DNA of 64,000 nucleotides, taken from positions 173,278 to 237,277 of the forward strand of contig NZ_JACIFY010000010.1 of assembly GCF_014197615.1 (NCBI RefSeq), read 5' to 3'. Origin of the DNA: Rhizobium esperanzae. Lineage in GTDB: Bacteria; Pseudomonadota; Alphaproteobacteria; Rhizobiales; Rhizobiaceae. This document shows, piece after piece, positions 1 through 7,101 of this stretch. The notes below the pieces were generated by a model. The model worked only from the letters and a program-made list of their open reading frames with translations, was not told where the DNA came from and made no database searches. The position numbers and the translations under genes were made by a program. The stretch's first letter is position 1; the number at the start of each line of letters is the position of its first letter.

Positions 1-506
1 CCTATCAGATCACCTCGATGATGCAGGGCGTCATCCAGCGCGGCACCGCCGCCGGCAAGGTCGATCTCGGCGGCCGCGATGTCGCCGGCAAGACCGGCAC
101 CACCAACGACGAGAAGGACGCCTGGTTCGTCGGCTTCACGCCGGATCTGGTCGCCGGCCTTTATATGGGCTTCGATACGCCGGCCCCGCTCGGCCGCGGC
201 GGCACCGGCGGCGGTCTTTCCGCGCCGATCTTCAACGAATTCATGCAGGCTGCCGTCAAGGATACGCCGGAATCGAAATTCGTCATCCCGGCGGGCATGA
301 ACCTGATTTCGATCGACCGCAAGACCGGCATGGCCGCCGCCGATGGCGATCCGAACACCATCATCGAGGCCTTCAAGCCCGGCACCGGCCCGGCCGACAG
401 CTTCTCCGTCATCGGCATGGATGGCACCATGGCGCCGGAGGAGATCCTGAAGACCTCGCCGCAGGCCAATCAGGCCGTCCAGACCGGTACGCCCGGCCTG
501 TTCTGA
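1..506 (+). CDS. mrcA: Penicillin-binding protein 1A, C-terminal fragment
   Basis: This is the 3' end of a gene that begins before the window; the reading frame is set by the codon starting at position 3. The visible 167 residues contain the KTGTT box of the penicillin-binding transpeptidase domain, followed by the usual DAWFVGFTPDLV strand. In class A penicillin-binding proteins this domain cross-links peptidoglycan stem peptides in the periplasm, after the N-terminal glycosyltransferase domain has polymerised the glycan. The tail after the domain is Pro/Gly/Thr-rich and ends in GTPGLF. The assignment to PBP1A rather than another class A protein comes from the style of the C-terminal region and from the position directly before prfB, a common rhizobial order; the glycosyltransferase half cannot be seen. 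Confidence 0.85.
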   Translation, partial: YQITSMMQGVIQRGTAAGKVDLGGRDVAGKTGTTNDEKDAWFVGFTPDLVAGLYMGFDTPAPLGRGGTGGGLSAPIFNEFMQAAVKDTPESKFVIPAGMNLISIDRKTGMAAADGDPNTIIEAFKPGTGPADSFSVIGMDGTMAPEEILKTSPQANQAVQTGTPGLF

Positions 507-563
507 CCGCCGAATTTTTGAACGCCCGCTGCGGCCTTTACATCCGCGGCGGGCGTCTCTACA

Positions 564-607
564 GCAATTCCAGCAAAAGTGCACAGCGGTTTTGCGTCCG
601 GAATTGC
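564..607. repeat. RIME-like intergenic palindrome
   Basis: An interrupted palindrome lies between the PBP gene and prfB. The outer arms GCAATTCC (564-571) and GGAATTGC (600-607) are exact complements, and inside them GCAAAA (573-578) pairs with TTTTGC (590-595). The layout matches the short mosaic palindromic elements dispersed between genes in Rhizobium and Sinorhizobium. No second copy was found in this window, so the repeat status rests on family knowledge. As RNA it would fold into a long hairpin and could protect or end the upstream transcript. Confidence 0.55.
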
Positions 608-663
608 GTCAAACACAGACGCAAACCAGAATTCGAAGAAGACCGTTACAGAGAAGCAGGAAA

Positions 664-1795
664 ATGCGAGCCGAAATCGAAAACGTGGTCGATGAAACCA
701 AGCAGGCTATCACCCTGCTGAGGAGGCATCTTTGACTGGGACCAGGCGATAAGACGACTGGACTGGTTGAATAACAAGGCAGAGGATCCGAACCTCTGGA
801 ACGATGCGCAGGAAGCGCAGAAGCTGATGCGCGAGCGCCAGCAGCTGGATGACGGCGTCAACGGCGTCAAGCAGCTGGAACAGCAGCTGAACGACAATAT
901 CGAGCTGATCGAGCTCGGCGAGGAAGAGGGCGACCAGAGCGTCGTTAGGGAAGCCGAGGATGCGCTGAAGGCCCTGAAGGCCGAGGCCGCCCGCCGCCAG
1001 GTGGAGGCGATGCTCTCCGGCGAAGCCGACAGCAACGACACCTATCTCGAAGTGCATTCCGGCGCCGGCGGCACCGAAAGCCAGGACTGGGCGAACATGC
1101 TGCTGCGCATGTACACCCGTTGGGCCGAGCGCCAGCGTTTCAAGGTCGAGCTTCTCGAAGTTCACGACGGCGAAGAGGCGGGCATCAAATCCGCAACCCT
1201 GCTCGTCAAGGGCCACAATGCCTACGGCTGGCTGAAGACGGAATCGGGCGTGCACCGGCTGGTGCGCATCTCGCCCTACGACAGCAACGCGCGCCGCCAC
1301 ACCTCGTTCTCGTCGATCTGGGTCTATCCCGTCGTCGACGACTCGATCCAGATCGAGATCAACGAAAGCGACTGCCGCATCGATACCTATCGTTCGTCGG
1401 GCGCCGGCGGCCAGCACGTCAACACGACGGACTCGGCCGTGCGCATTACCCATATCCCGACCAATATCGTCGTGCAGTGCCAGCAGGAGCGTTCGCAGCA
1501 CAAGAACCGCGCCAAGGCCTGGGACATGCTGCGTGCCCGCATGTACGAAGCGGAGCTGAAGAAGCGTGAGGACGCCGCCAACGCCGAAGCCGCTTCCAAG
1601 ACGGATATCGGCTGGGGCCACCAGATCCGCTCCTACGTGCTGCAGCCCTACCAGCTGGTCAAGGACCTGCGCACCGGCGTTGCCAGCACCGCGCCTGATG
1701 ATGTGCTCGACGGCGATCTGAACGAGTTCATGGAAGCAGCCCTTGCCCACCGCATCAGCGGCGCCGCCGACGCGGTCGTCGAGGATGTCGACTGA
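664..1795 (+). CDS. prfB: Peptide chain release factor 2 (RF2), programmed +1 frameshift
   Basis: RF2 recognises UGA and UAA stop codons in the ribosomal A site and releases the peptide. Translation starts at ATG 664, reads 23 codons ending RRHL, and meets an in-frame TGA at 733-735. A +1 shift on CTT continues as [11 protein letters not shown] and runs to the stop at 1793-1795, giving about 376 residues, the normal RF2 length. The second frame carries the catalytic GGQ motif (GAGGQHVN, from about 1405) and the conserved [16 protein letters not shown] end (here [12 protein letters not shown]). The codon-recognition tripeptide reads SPY in the [14 protein letters not shown] segment instead of the SPF of E. 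coli. A reading that starts at TTG 767 would lack the N-terminal helix and is rejected. A terminator follows directly. Confidence 0.95.
721..735 (+). promoter_or_regulatory. RF2 autoregulatory +1 frameshift site
   Basis: The site reads AGGAGG (721-726), CAT, CTT (730-732), TGA (733-735), then C. This has the same geometry as the E. coli prfB site: an internal Shine-Dalgarno-like hexamer, three bases, then CTT TGA C. When RF2 is scarce the ribosome stalls at the poorly read UGA and slips +1 on CUU, so RF2 controls its own synthesis. The mechanism is established for the family; the site itself is read directly from the sequence. Confidence 0.95.
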
Positions 1796-1818
1796 CAGGT
1801 AAAAGCAGGATCGAGACA

Positions 1819-1843
1819 AAAGCCCCGGAAACGGGGCTTTTCC
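1819..1843 (+). terminator. Rho-independent terminator after prfB
   Basis: AAAGCCCCG and CGGGGCTTT form a perfect stem around a GAAA loop and are followed by a T-rich stretch. Because A residues precede the stem, it could also stop minus-strand transcripts of the facing hydrolase gene, whose stop codon lies just downstream. Confidence 0.85.
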
Positions 1844-1848
1844 TTTAC

Positions 1849-2862
1849 TCAGGCCATTGCGCCGATGTTTTGAAACAGCGCCGCCGACAGATCGGCAATC
1901 TCGTCATGAACGGCCGCGCGCTCGATCCCCGGGGGATCGGTGAAGAGTTCTGCGGCGAAGGCAAAGCCCAGCCCCGAGCCCTCCGGCACGAAAACATAAT
2001 GTCCAAGCCCGCCGCCGAAGATTTTGAGGGCGCTGCGCGAAAGCCGTGCATGCAGCCATGACGAACATTCCTCAGCCGGCGCCGCCCTGTCGGCATCACC
2101 GACCAGGATAAGGACGGGCGCCTCCACGGCTTTCAGGCTTTCCTCGCTGAAGCCAAGAACCGATCGGCCCGGCGCGCAAAGGAGCGCGGCCTTGATTCTC
2201 TTATCTCGATACGATTTCGACATGCGCGACCATGAATCGCGAAACACGGCGCTGGTGCGAAGCAGCGCCGTGATATGATCGGCAAGGTCAGGAAATTCTC
2301 TCGGTCCGCGCACGCCGCCCGGCTTCATCCTCGACGGTTCGAACTGCGAAAACTGGGCGACAGCGCCAAGAAGCAGCATCACGCTGTAGGCGCCGGCCGA
2401 AAATCCGGCCGCGAAAACACGGGATGTATCGATATGGCTGAAGAGATCGCCGAGCCAGTCGTCACGCCTGTCGAGCATGAAGCTCAGATCCGGCGCCCGT
2501 TCCCAAAGGCAGGCGAAGCCTTCGGCCCGATAGGGCTCGATGCCGGTATTACCGTGATGGCTGACGCCGAGCGCTGCAAATCCGCGATCGACCAGGCGTC
2601 GGGCCAGCCACTCCAGTCCGGCCGCAGATCCACCGGTGCCATGCGACAACAGGACGAGGGGGTAGGGCCGGGCAGCCGGCCGGGCGGGCGCGTTGCGGGC
2701 GACTGCCGCCTTTCGGAACCAGCTTCTTTCCGCTGTAGCGCCTTCTCGCGCCTCATCGGCAGCGGGATACCACAGCGACCAGTTGATGGGCCTGGGGCCG
2801 TCTGCGTCCCAGTTCGACCTGTGCTCGTCGTAAAGCACGCCGTCGCGAAAACCGAGCTTCAT
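1849..2862 (-). CDS. Alpha/beta hydrolase, dienelactone-hydrolase-like
   Basis: A 337-residue protein with an alpha/beta hydrolase core. The oxyanion-side motif LLSHGTGG lies at about residues 71-78, the nucleophile elbow GFSAGAYS puts the probable catalytic serine at 155, an LVGDADR loop probably supplies the acid, and GGLGHYVF holds the probable histidine. There is no signal peptide, so it should act in the cytoplasm. The substrate is unknown; such proteins hydrolyse ester or lactone bonds and are often labelled as dienelactone-hydrolase-like or acetylhydrolase-like. It is the third gene of a minus-strand run after nadK and the exported protein at 2897-3406, with a 34-bp gap to the latter. 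GGAGAGG precedes the start codon. Confidence 0.7.
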   Translation of the reverse strand: MKLGFRDGVLYDEHRSNWDADGPRPINWSLWYPAADEAREGATAERSWFRKAAVARNAPARPAARPYPLVLLSHGTGGSAAGLEWLARRLVDRGFAALGVSHHGNTGIEPYRAEGFACLWERAPDLSFMLDRRDDWLGDLFSHIDTSRVFAAGFSAGAYSVMLLLGAVAQFSQFEPSRMKPGGVRGPREFPDLADHITALLRTSAVFRDSWSRMSKSYRDKRIKAALLCAPGRSVLGFSEESLKAVEAPVLILVGDADRAAPAEECSSWLHARLSRSALKIFGGGLGHYVFVPEGSGLGFAFAAELFTDPPGIERAAVHDEIADLSAALFQNIGAMA

Positions 2863-2896
2863 CGCTTGCGGGCCTCTCCGAACAGATCCCGGCTGT

Positions 2897-3406
2897 TCAA
2901 TTCGTCGCCTTCTCCACGGTGATTTCGCCGAATTCGTCGATCAGCACGGTCCAGCTATCCGGCTCGGCGGCGGGGTCGGTCTTCAGATAGATCGTGGCAA
3001 ACAGCCCCGGCTGCTTGATGATGCCGTTCGAATTCTCGGGACGTATATCGGTCACATAAGGCTTCAGGTCGCTGATCTCCTGCAGCTCGACGGTTGAGGC
3101 GATCGCCGGGCCGGTCTCAGTCTGGGCAATCTGCTGAAGATAGACTTTCGAGGTCTTGTCGGCCTGGCGGACGGCAAAGAGCTTGTAATAGCCGTGGCGC
3201 TGCGCGGCCTTTTCCTCGGGGTTGGCAACGCTCTCGGTGCTCTTGGGTGCCCGCTCGACATCAGGTGCGTTGCCGTCATCCTGCCAGTAGCCGGTGCTGG
3301 TTGCGAAAATCACCGATGCCGGCAGGATGGCATCCTGCGCCGGCAAGGCTGCGGCCGACCACCCGATGAGGAAAACGGTGGTCATCAATGTCAGGCGCAT
3401 TGCCAT
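2897..3406 (-). CDS. Exported protein of unknown function
   Basis: A 169-residue protein whose N-terminus (a hydrophobic stretch of about 15 residues ending in SAAALPAQDA) looks like a cleavable Sec signal peptide, so the mature protein should be periplasmic. I do not recognise a family. The mature part is polar, has no cysteine and no obvious motif. Its start codon lies only 3 bp beyond the stop codon of nadK, so the two are almost certainly co-transcribed and probably translationally coupled. An alternative ATG two codons downstream (3400) is possible. The pairing with a cytosolic NAD kinase does not suggest a role. Confidence 0.65.
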   Translation of the reverse strand: MAMRLTLMTTVFLIGWSAAALPAQDAILPASVIFATSTGYWQDDGNAPDVERAPKSTESVANPEEKAAQRHGYYKLFAVRQADKTSKVYLQQIAQTETGPAIASTVELQEISDLKPYVTDIRPENSNGIIKQPGLFATIYLKTDPAAEPDSWTVLIDEFGEITVEKATN

Positions 3407-3409
3407 GTC

Positions 3410-4183
3410 TCAATCCTTGAACTGCTCGGCGAGAATACGGTCGGACCAGGAGCGGTCGGGATCGGAGAGGATACGGGCGGTCATATGCTCCGACTGGGCA
3501 ATGCGGACATGCAGCACCGATTTGACCTCGGTATTGTCCGCCACCGCGTTCACCGGCCGCTTGACCGGCTCGAGGACGTCGATATCGACGGTCACCTTGT
3601 TGGGCAGCAATGCGCCCCTCCAGCGCCGCGGCCGGAAAGCGCTGACCGGCGTCATGGCGAGCAAAGGCGCCTCGAGCGGCAGGATCGGGCCATGGGCGGA
3701 AAGATTATAGGCCGTCGACCCAGCAGGCGTCGCCACCATCAGCCCGTCGCAGATCAGTTCCTCCAGGCGCACGCGCCCGTCCACCGTGACCTTCAAATTG
3801 GCGGCCTGATAGGACTGGCGGAAAAGATAGACCTCGTTGATGGCGAGCGCGGTCGAATTGGTGCCGTCGGCATTGGCCGTCGTCATCTGCAATGGCCGGA
3901 AGACGTTTTCAACGGCGAGGCAGATGCGCTCTTGTAGGTGCTCGCTGCGATAGTCGTTCATCAGAAAGCCGACCGAGCCGCGATTCATGCCGTAAACCAG
4001 CTTGCCGGAGTTCATGGTGTGGTGCAGCGTCTGCAGCATGAAACCGTCGCCGCCGAGCGCGACGATGACATCGGCATCGTCAGACGGCACGTCGCCATAG
4101 ATACGAATCAACTCCTCGCGCGCTGCGAGCGCCTCTGTCGTGGGTGAGGCGAGAAAGGAAAGCGTTTGAAATGAACGGCCCAT
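3410..4183 (-). CDS. nadK: NAD kinase
   Basis: A 257-residue ATP-NAD kinase that phosphorylates NAD+ to NADP+, the only de novo source of NADP. The diagnostic GGDGFML motif is at about residues 44-50, the NE motif appears in AINEVYLF, and the conserved glycine-rich DGLMVATPAGSTAYNLS segment is complete. The length agrees with the short alphaproteobacterial form. It is the first gene of a three-gene minus-strand run with the exported protein and the hydrolase. The 155-bp gap to tRNA-Thr on the other strand must contain its promoter. Confidence 0.93.
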   Translation of the reverse strand: MGRSFQTLSFLASPTTEALAAREELIRIYGDVPSDDADVIVALGGDGFMLQTLHHTMNSGKLVYGMNRGSVGFLMNDYRSEHLQERICLAVENVFRPLQMTTANADGTNSTALAINEVYLFRQSYQAANLKVTVDGRVRLEELICDGLMVATPAGSTAYNLSAHGPILPLEAPLLAMTPVSAFRPRRWRGALLPNKVTVDIDVLEPVKRPVNAVADNTEVKSVLHVRIAQSEHMTARILSDPDRSWSDRILAEQFKD

Positions 4184-4338
4184 GCAATGCCCTTTGTGAA
4201 GCTGCTCTAGCTAAAGGATAAAGGGCAGGGGCGACAAGGACGTTTTCGCCAGCGAAGCGTTTTGAACGGCGGCCGACCCCCAAATAGGCACCGATTTTCC
4301 TTTACAGAATCATAGAATCTGCTAGTTGGGCACCGGTT

Positions 4339-4414
4339 GCCCTTGTAGCTCAGTCGGTAGAGCACCTGATTTGTAATCAGGGGGTCGCGGGTTCGAACCC
4401 TGCCGGGGGCACCA
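4339..4414 (+). tRNA. tRNA-Thr (anticodon TGT)
   Basis: A 76-nt cloverleaf with CCA encoded. The acceptor GCCCTTG pairs with CGGGGGC with wobbles, the anticodon stem CCTGA/TCAGG encloses the loop TTTGTAA, and the T-arm GCGGG TTCGAAC CCTGC is standard. Anticodon UGU reads ACA and related threonine codons. Confidence 0.95.
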
Positions 4415-4632
4415 GCCTACGCTCTGTGAGCTTCGGCTCGGCTAGCCGCTGCACCAGTTTTCTCCATCTGCTATTGCCTGTCCAGACCATCGGCCCCGGT
4501 TCGATGTCGGTTTGTCGAACGTACTTGCAGATTTTTCCCGCTTCCTTTGATGAACCTTGTCTGAAGAGCTGCTTCAGCGTCAATTCAGCCGTGCGCTCTT
4601 ATCTTCGCCTCATCATCAATGAGGAAACTGCC

Positions 4633-4974
4633 ATGAGGCTCGTACATCTCTTTCTCGCCGCAACCCTTTCTGCCGGTGCGGTTTTCGCTTCCGTCGCACC
4701 GGCGGCGGCCATGTCGGCCGAGCGGCCGGCGGTTTCAGTTCAGGGCGATATCATTCAAGTTCGTGATGGCTGGCGCCGCGATCGCGACCGGGACGAGAGT
4801 GACGACCGCGGCTGGCGCGACGACCGTGGTTGGCGCGATGACCGCGATTGGCGCCGGTCCGACTGGCGCGATGATGACCGTCGCTGGCGGCGGTGGCGCG
4901 CCGAACGTTGGCAGGAACGCCGCGAGTGGCGTGATCGCGATCGCTATATCCCCTTCTGGCTCTACCGCGGCTGA
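4633..4974 (+). CDS. Exported Arg/Asp/Trp-rich low-complexity protein
   Basis: A 113-residue protein with a clear signal peptide ending near APAAAMSA. The mature part, from about residue 45, is almost entirely Arg, Asp and Trp in repeated GWRDDR and related units, and ends in RDRYIPFWLYRG. The charges are mixed and the composition suggests a disordered polyampholyte; small exported proteins of this type are common in rhizobia but have no proven role. It is preceded by tRNA-Thr and followed by a good terminator, so it is probably transcribed alone. The ATG at 4633 is chosen because the signal peptide begins there and GAGGA lies 8 bp upstream. Confidence 0.7.
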   Translation: MRLVHLFLAATLSAGAVFASVAPAAAMSAERPAVSVQGDIIQVRDGWRRDRDRDESDDRGWRDDRGWRDDRDWRRSDWRDDDRRWRRWRAERWQERREWRDRDRYIPFWLYRG

Positions 4975-5024
4975 GACAAACGCATCGGCAGTTTAAACTG
5001 CGTCTGAAAAGACGACGCTCTTGG

Positions 5025-5050
5025 CGGCCCGGATCATCCGGGCCGTTTTT
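5025..5050 (+). terminator. Rho-independent terminator
   Basis: CGGCCCGG (5025-5032) and CCGGGCCG (5038-5045) form a perfect 8-bp stem around ATCAT, followed by TTTTT. It ends the transcript of the Arg/Asp/Trp-rich protein gene. Confidence 0.88.
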
Positions 5051-5187
5051 CAATGTGTGGGGGGTTCGTTGACGCTCGCTTCGATCCTGTCGCCATTGCC
5101 GGCCTGGCCGGCGCCGGAGGGCGACATCACGGCGATGCTGAGTACGGAGGCAACCATGAAGGCAATGACGGCGATCATTATGCGCAT
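5050..5187 (-). CDS. Small exported or membrane protein (45 aa)
   Basis: A short reading frame that starts MRIMIAVIAFMVASVLSIAV and continues with a small Gly/Ala/Pro-rich polar tail to a TGA stop that abuts the terminator of the facing gene. The N-terminus is one hydrophobic segment, either a signal peptide or a single membrane anchor. A GAGG sequence stands about 10 bp before the ATG. No family is recognised. The support is the hydrophobic pattern and the ribosome-binding site only, so it should be treated as a candidate gene. Confidence 0.5.
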   Translation of the reverse strand: MRIMIAVIAFMVASVLSIAVMSPSGAGQAGNGDRIEASVNEPPTH

Positions 5188-5249
5188 AGCGTTCAATCCT
5201 CGTTCAATTGCGGATTAACGCGTGATCGCCGTCGGCGTTCCTGCCGGGA

Positions 5250-5408
5250 CTATTGCACCTGTCCCGGCGTCGCCGCGCCGGGCGCTGTCGGCGACAGGGG
5301 ATCGGGCTGGTGAATCGGGTGCGACTTGTCCACCCAGATCATGCTGAGGATAATCACGACGAAGACCGAGACAAAGAGGATACCGAAAATCAGCGGTCGA
5401 ATGGCCAT
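5250..5408 (-). CDS. Small single-span membrane protein (52 aa)
   Basis: From the ATG at 5408 the protein is 52 residues: MAIRPLIFGILFVSVFVVII begins a long hydrophobic helix of about 25 residues, followed by a Pro/His-rich tail ending in TPGQVQ. It is probably anchored in the inner membrane with the tail outside. AAGGA lies about 10 bp upstream of this ATG, which is why it is preferred over a longer frame from 5495 that would add a charged extension before the helix. Function unknown. Confidence 0.6.
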   Translation of the reverse strand: MAIRPLIFGILFVSVFVVIILSMIWVDKSHPIHQPDPLSPTAPGAATPGQVQ

Positions 5409-5613
5409 GATGGGATCGTTCCTTCTTGCTTCCGACCGGTCGCGACAACCGATCATTGCCCGATCATAGTGTTCCGGAAGGTCTTTCCAAGGCAAAAGTG
5501 GATTTCTCTGTCATCGGCAGGTGCTGCGCCGCTGTTGCCGCCTCCGTTTTTCCATCTGTCGCACGGCTTCGAACCATGCCAGAGATAGCGAAGAAGTTGG
5601 AGGCGAAACTGTC

Positions 5614-6351
5614 ATGAAGCGGACGATCACGACATCGATTATCCTTGCGGCGCTGATTGCCTGCGCCGGCGCGTCCGAAAAACCGGCCCCCTTCGACAGG
5701 CCGGTGAAAGTGGATGTTGTCGCGCTGCCGAAGGATGAATTCAATCCCGATGCAAAGCCGAAGATCACCTGCAGCCGCTATCCCGCTTTCATGGTCAAGG
5801 AGGTCGATCTCGGCGAGGTCGGCGCCGAAAAGCTGGCGCTGCTTGCCGCCGATGCGCCCTGCGAGCGCGCCGGCGAGCGCGAGCGGGTGATCGAGGACGA
5901 TACCGCCGGTTATCTCCTGGGCGTCAGCGGCGGCTTCGTGTTTTTCCGCGCGGCGGATGGATGGAACGGCGGGCTGCCCTTCGTCGTCTACGATACGGCG
6001 ACGGGCGAGCGGTTGCTCGACGATGCCCTTGAGGGTGACGATTTTACCACGATCAGCAGCGGGAAGGGGAAACTCACTCTCGATTTCCGCCGCGTCTACA
6101 CGGCTTCCTGTTCGCTCTATCTCGATGCTGCCTGCGCCAAGACCATTGCCGCCGACACCGGCCTGTCGCCGAAGCAACTGCCGGATTGTGCCGCAGCCTA
6201 TAAGGCGGAAATGAAGCGCAGCCCCGATCACGCCGGCGAAATCGAGAAATTGCCGAGCGTGATCGTCTACCCTGTCGAACTTGCCTATGCGGCGGGCGAT
6301 ACGACGCGCCGGCCGATGGATGGGCGAACCAGTTGCGGGACGCCCGACTGA
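5614..6351 (+). CDS. Exported protein of unknown function (245 aa)
   Basis: The start ATG 5614 is preceded by TTGGAGG at a good distance and gives a short signal peptide of lipoprotein-like look (LIACAGASEK; the LIAC segment could be a lipobox with Cys at about 17). The mature protein has further cysteines (ITCSRYP, DAPCERA, TASCSLYLDAAC and others) consistent with disulfides in the periplasm. No catalytic motif or known domain is recognised. It converges on the AprI-like gene with only 18 bp between the stop codons. Confidence 0.65.
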   Translation: MKRTITTSIILAALIACAGASEKPAPFDRPVKVDVVALPKDEFNPDAKPKITCSRYPAFMVKEVDLGEVGAEKLALLAADAPCERAGERERVIEDDTAGYLLGVSGGFVFFRAADGWNGGLPFVVYDTATGERLLDDALEGDDFTTISSGKGKLTLDFRRVYTASCSLYLDAACAKTIAADTGLSPKQLPDCAAAYKAEMKRSPDHAGEIEKLPSVIVYPVELAYAAGDTTRRPMDGRTSCGTPD

Positions 6352-6369
6352 GCAGAGAAGACTCTGAGA

Positions 6370-7062
6370 TTAGCGGCGCACGAGCGAAAGCGGCTTGCCG
6401 CCTTCCTGCTTCGATTTGTCGAAATTGCCGTCGGCGCGCATGTCGAAACCAAGCGACGAACCGTCATGGCCCATCAGCGTCAGCCCGAAACCCTCGACAT
6501 GCCAGACCGCAAGCTTGAGCTTGGCGACGTTGGCAGGGCAGTCACCAGAAGGTGACAATGGCGCATTGCCGTCCGTCCCGACGCCGCTGTCAAGCACGAT
6601 GCCGCAGAGCCTTTCGCCATCCGGCCGCTGCATTGTCCATGCCCCGGCAAGGCTCGCGAAGGTCGGCAGGTGATCGACGCCGTCGGGTGCTGCGATCAGC
6701 AGCAGCGGCCTCTCGTCTTCCGTCTTCATGGGAGAGCCCTCGTTTTCGACGAAACGGGCGAGCACCTTGCGCGTCGGATCGATCAGGATGAGGCCGCCAT
6801 TGCCGTCGAAATTCCACGAAGCGGCCTCCGCCAGTGCCGGCAGCGGCTTGGCGCAGGCTTCCTGCCCCGAAAGCGAAAAGCCGCCGATCGCCATCTCGGT
6901 TTCGAGCGTCATCCGGCATCCCGCGCGCCCGTCTTCCGGCGCGATGAGATAGGTTCCGGCCTGCGCCTTGAGAATATCGGGATCGATCTCCTGCCCGTGG
7001 GCCATGCCTGAGAAAAGCAACGCGGCTGCCGGAGCCGCGAACCGAAGGATGAAACGGATCAT
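6370..7062 (-). CDS. AprI/Inh-family protein, two inhibitor-like domains
   Basis: A 230-residue exported protein; the signal peptide ends at about GMAHGQ. The mature part holds two copies of a module that starts with AG-(T/A)-(Y/W) and carries a paired cysteine pattern: the first from AGTYLIAPEDGRAGC (about residues 35-115), the second from AGAWTMQRPDGERLC (about 140-225). This pattern fits the AprI/Inh beta-barrel inhibitors that block secreted alkaline metalloproteases in the periplasm. No serralysin-type protease is nearby, so an inhibitor role is inferred only from the fold, and general envelope functions are possible. AAGGGGA precedes the start. It follows the rRNA methyltransferase gene by 39 bp and is probably in its operon. 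Confidence 0.7.
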   Translation of the reverse strand: MIRFILRFAAPAAALLFSGMAHGQEIDPDILKAQAGTYLIAPEDGRAGCRMTLETEMAIGGFSLSGQEACAKPLPALAEAASWNFDGNGGLILIDPTRKVLARFVENEGSPMKTEDERPLLLIAAPDGVDHLPTFASLAGAWTMQRPDGERLCGIVLDSGVGTDGNAPLSPSGDCPANVAKLKLAVWHVEGFGLTLMGHDGSSLGFDMRADGNFDKSKQEGGKPLSLVRR

Positions 7063-7101
7063 GACAGTTCCCCTTTTGCCGCGGCCCGTCTGTGGACCGG
7101 C

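Noticed and set aside
767..1795. prfB start at TTG 767
   Set aside because: The upstream frame 664-732 with the CTT TGA shift site restores the full RF2 N-terminus and normal length.
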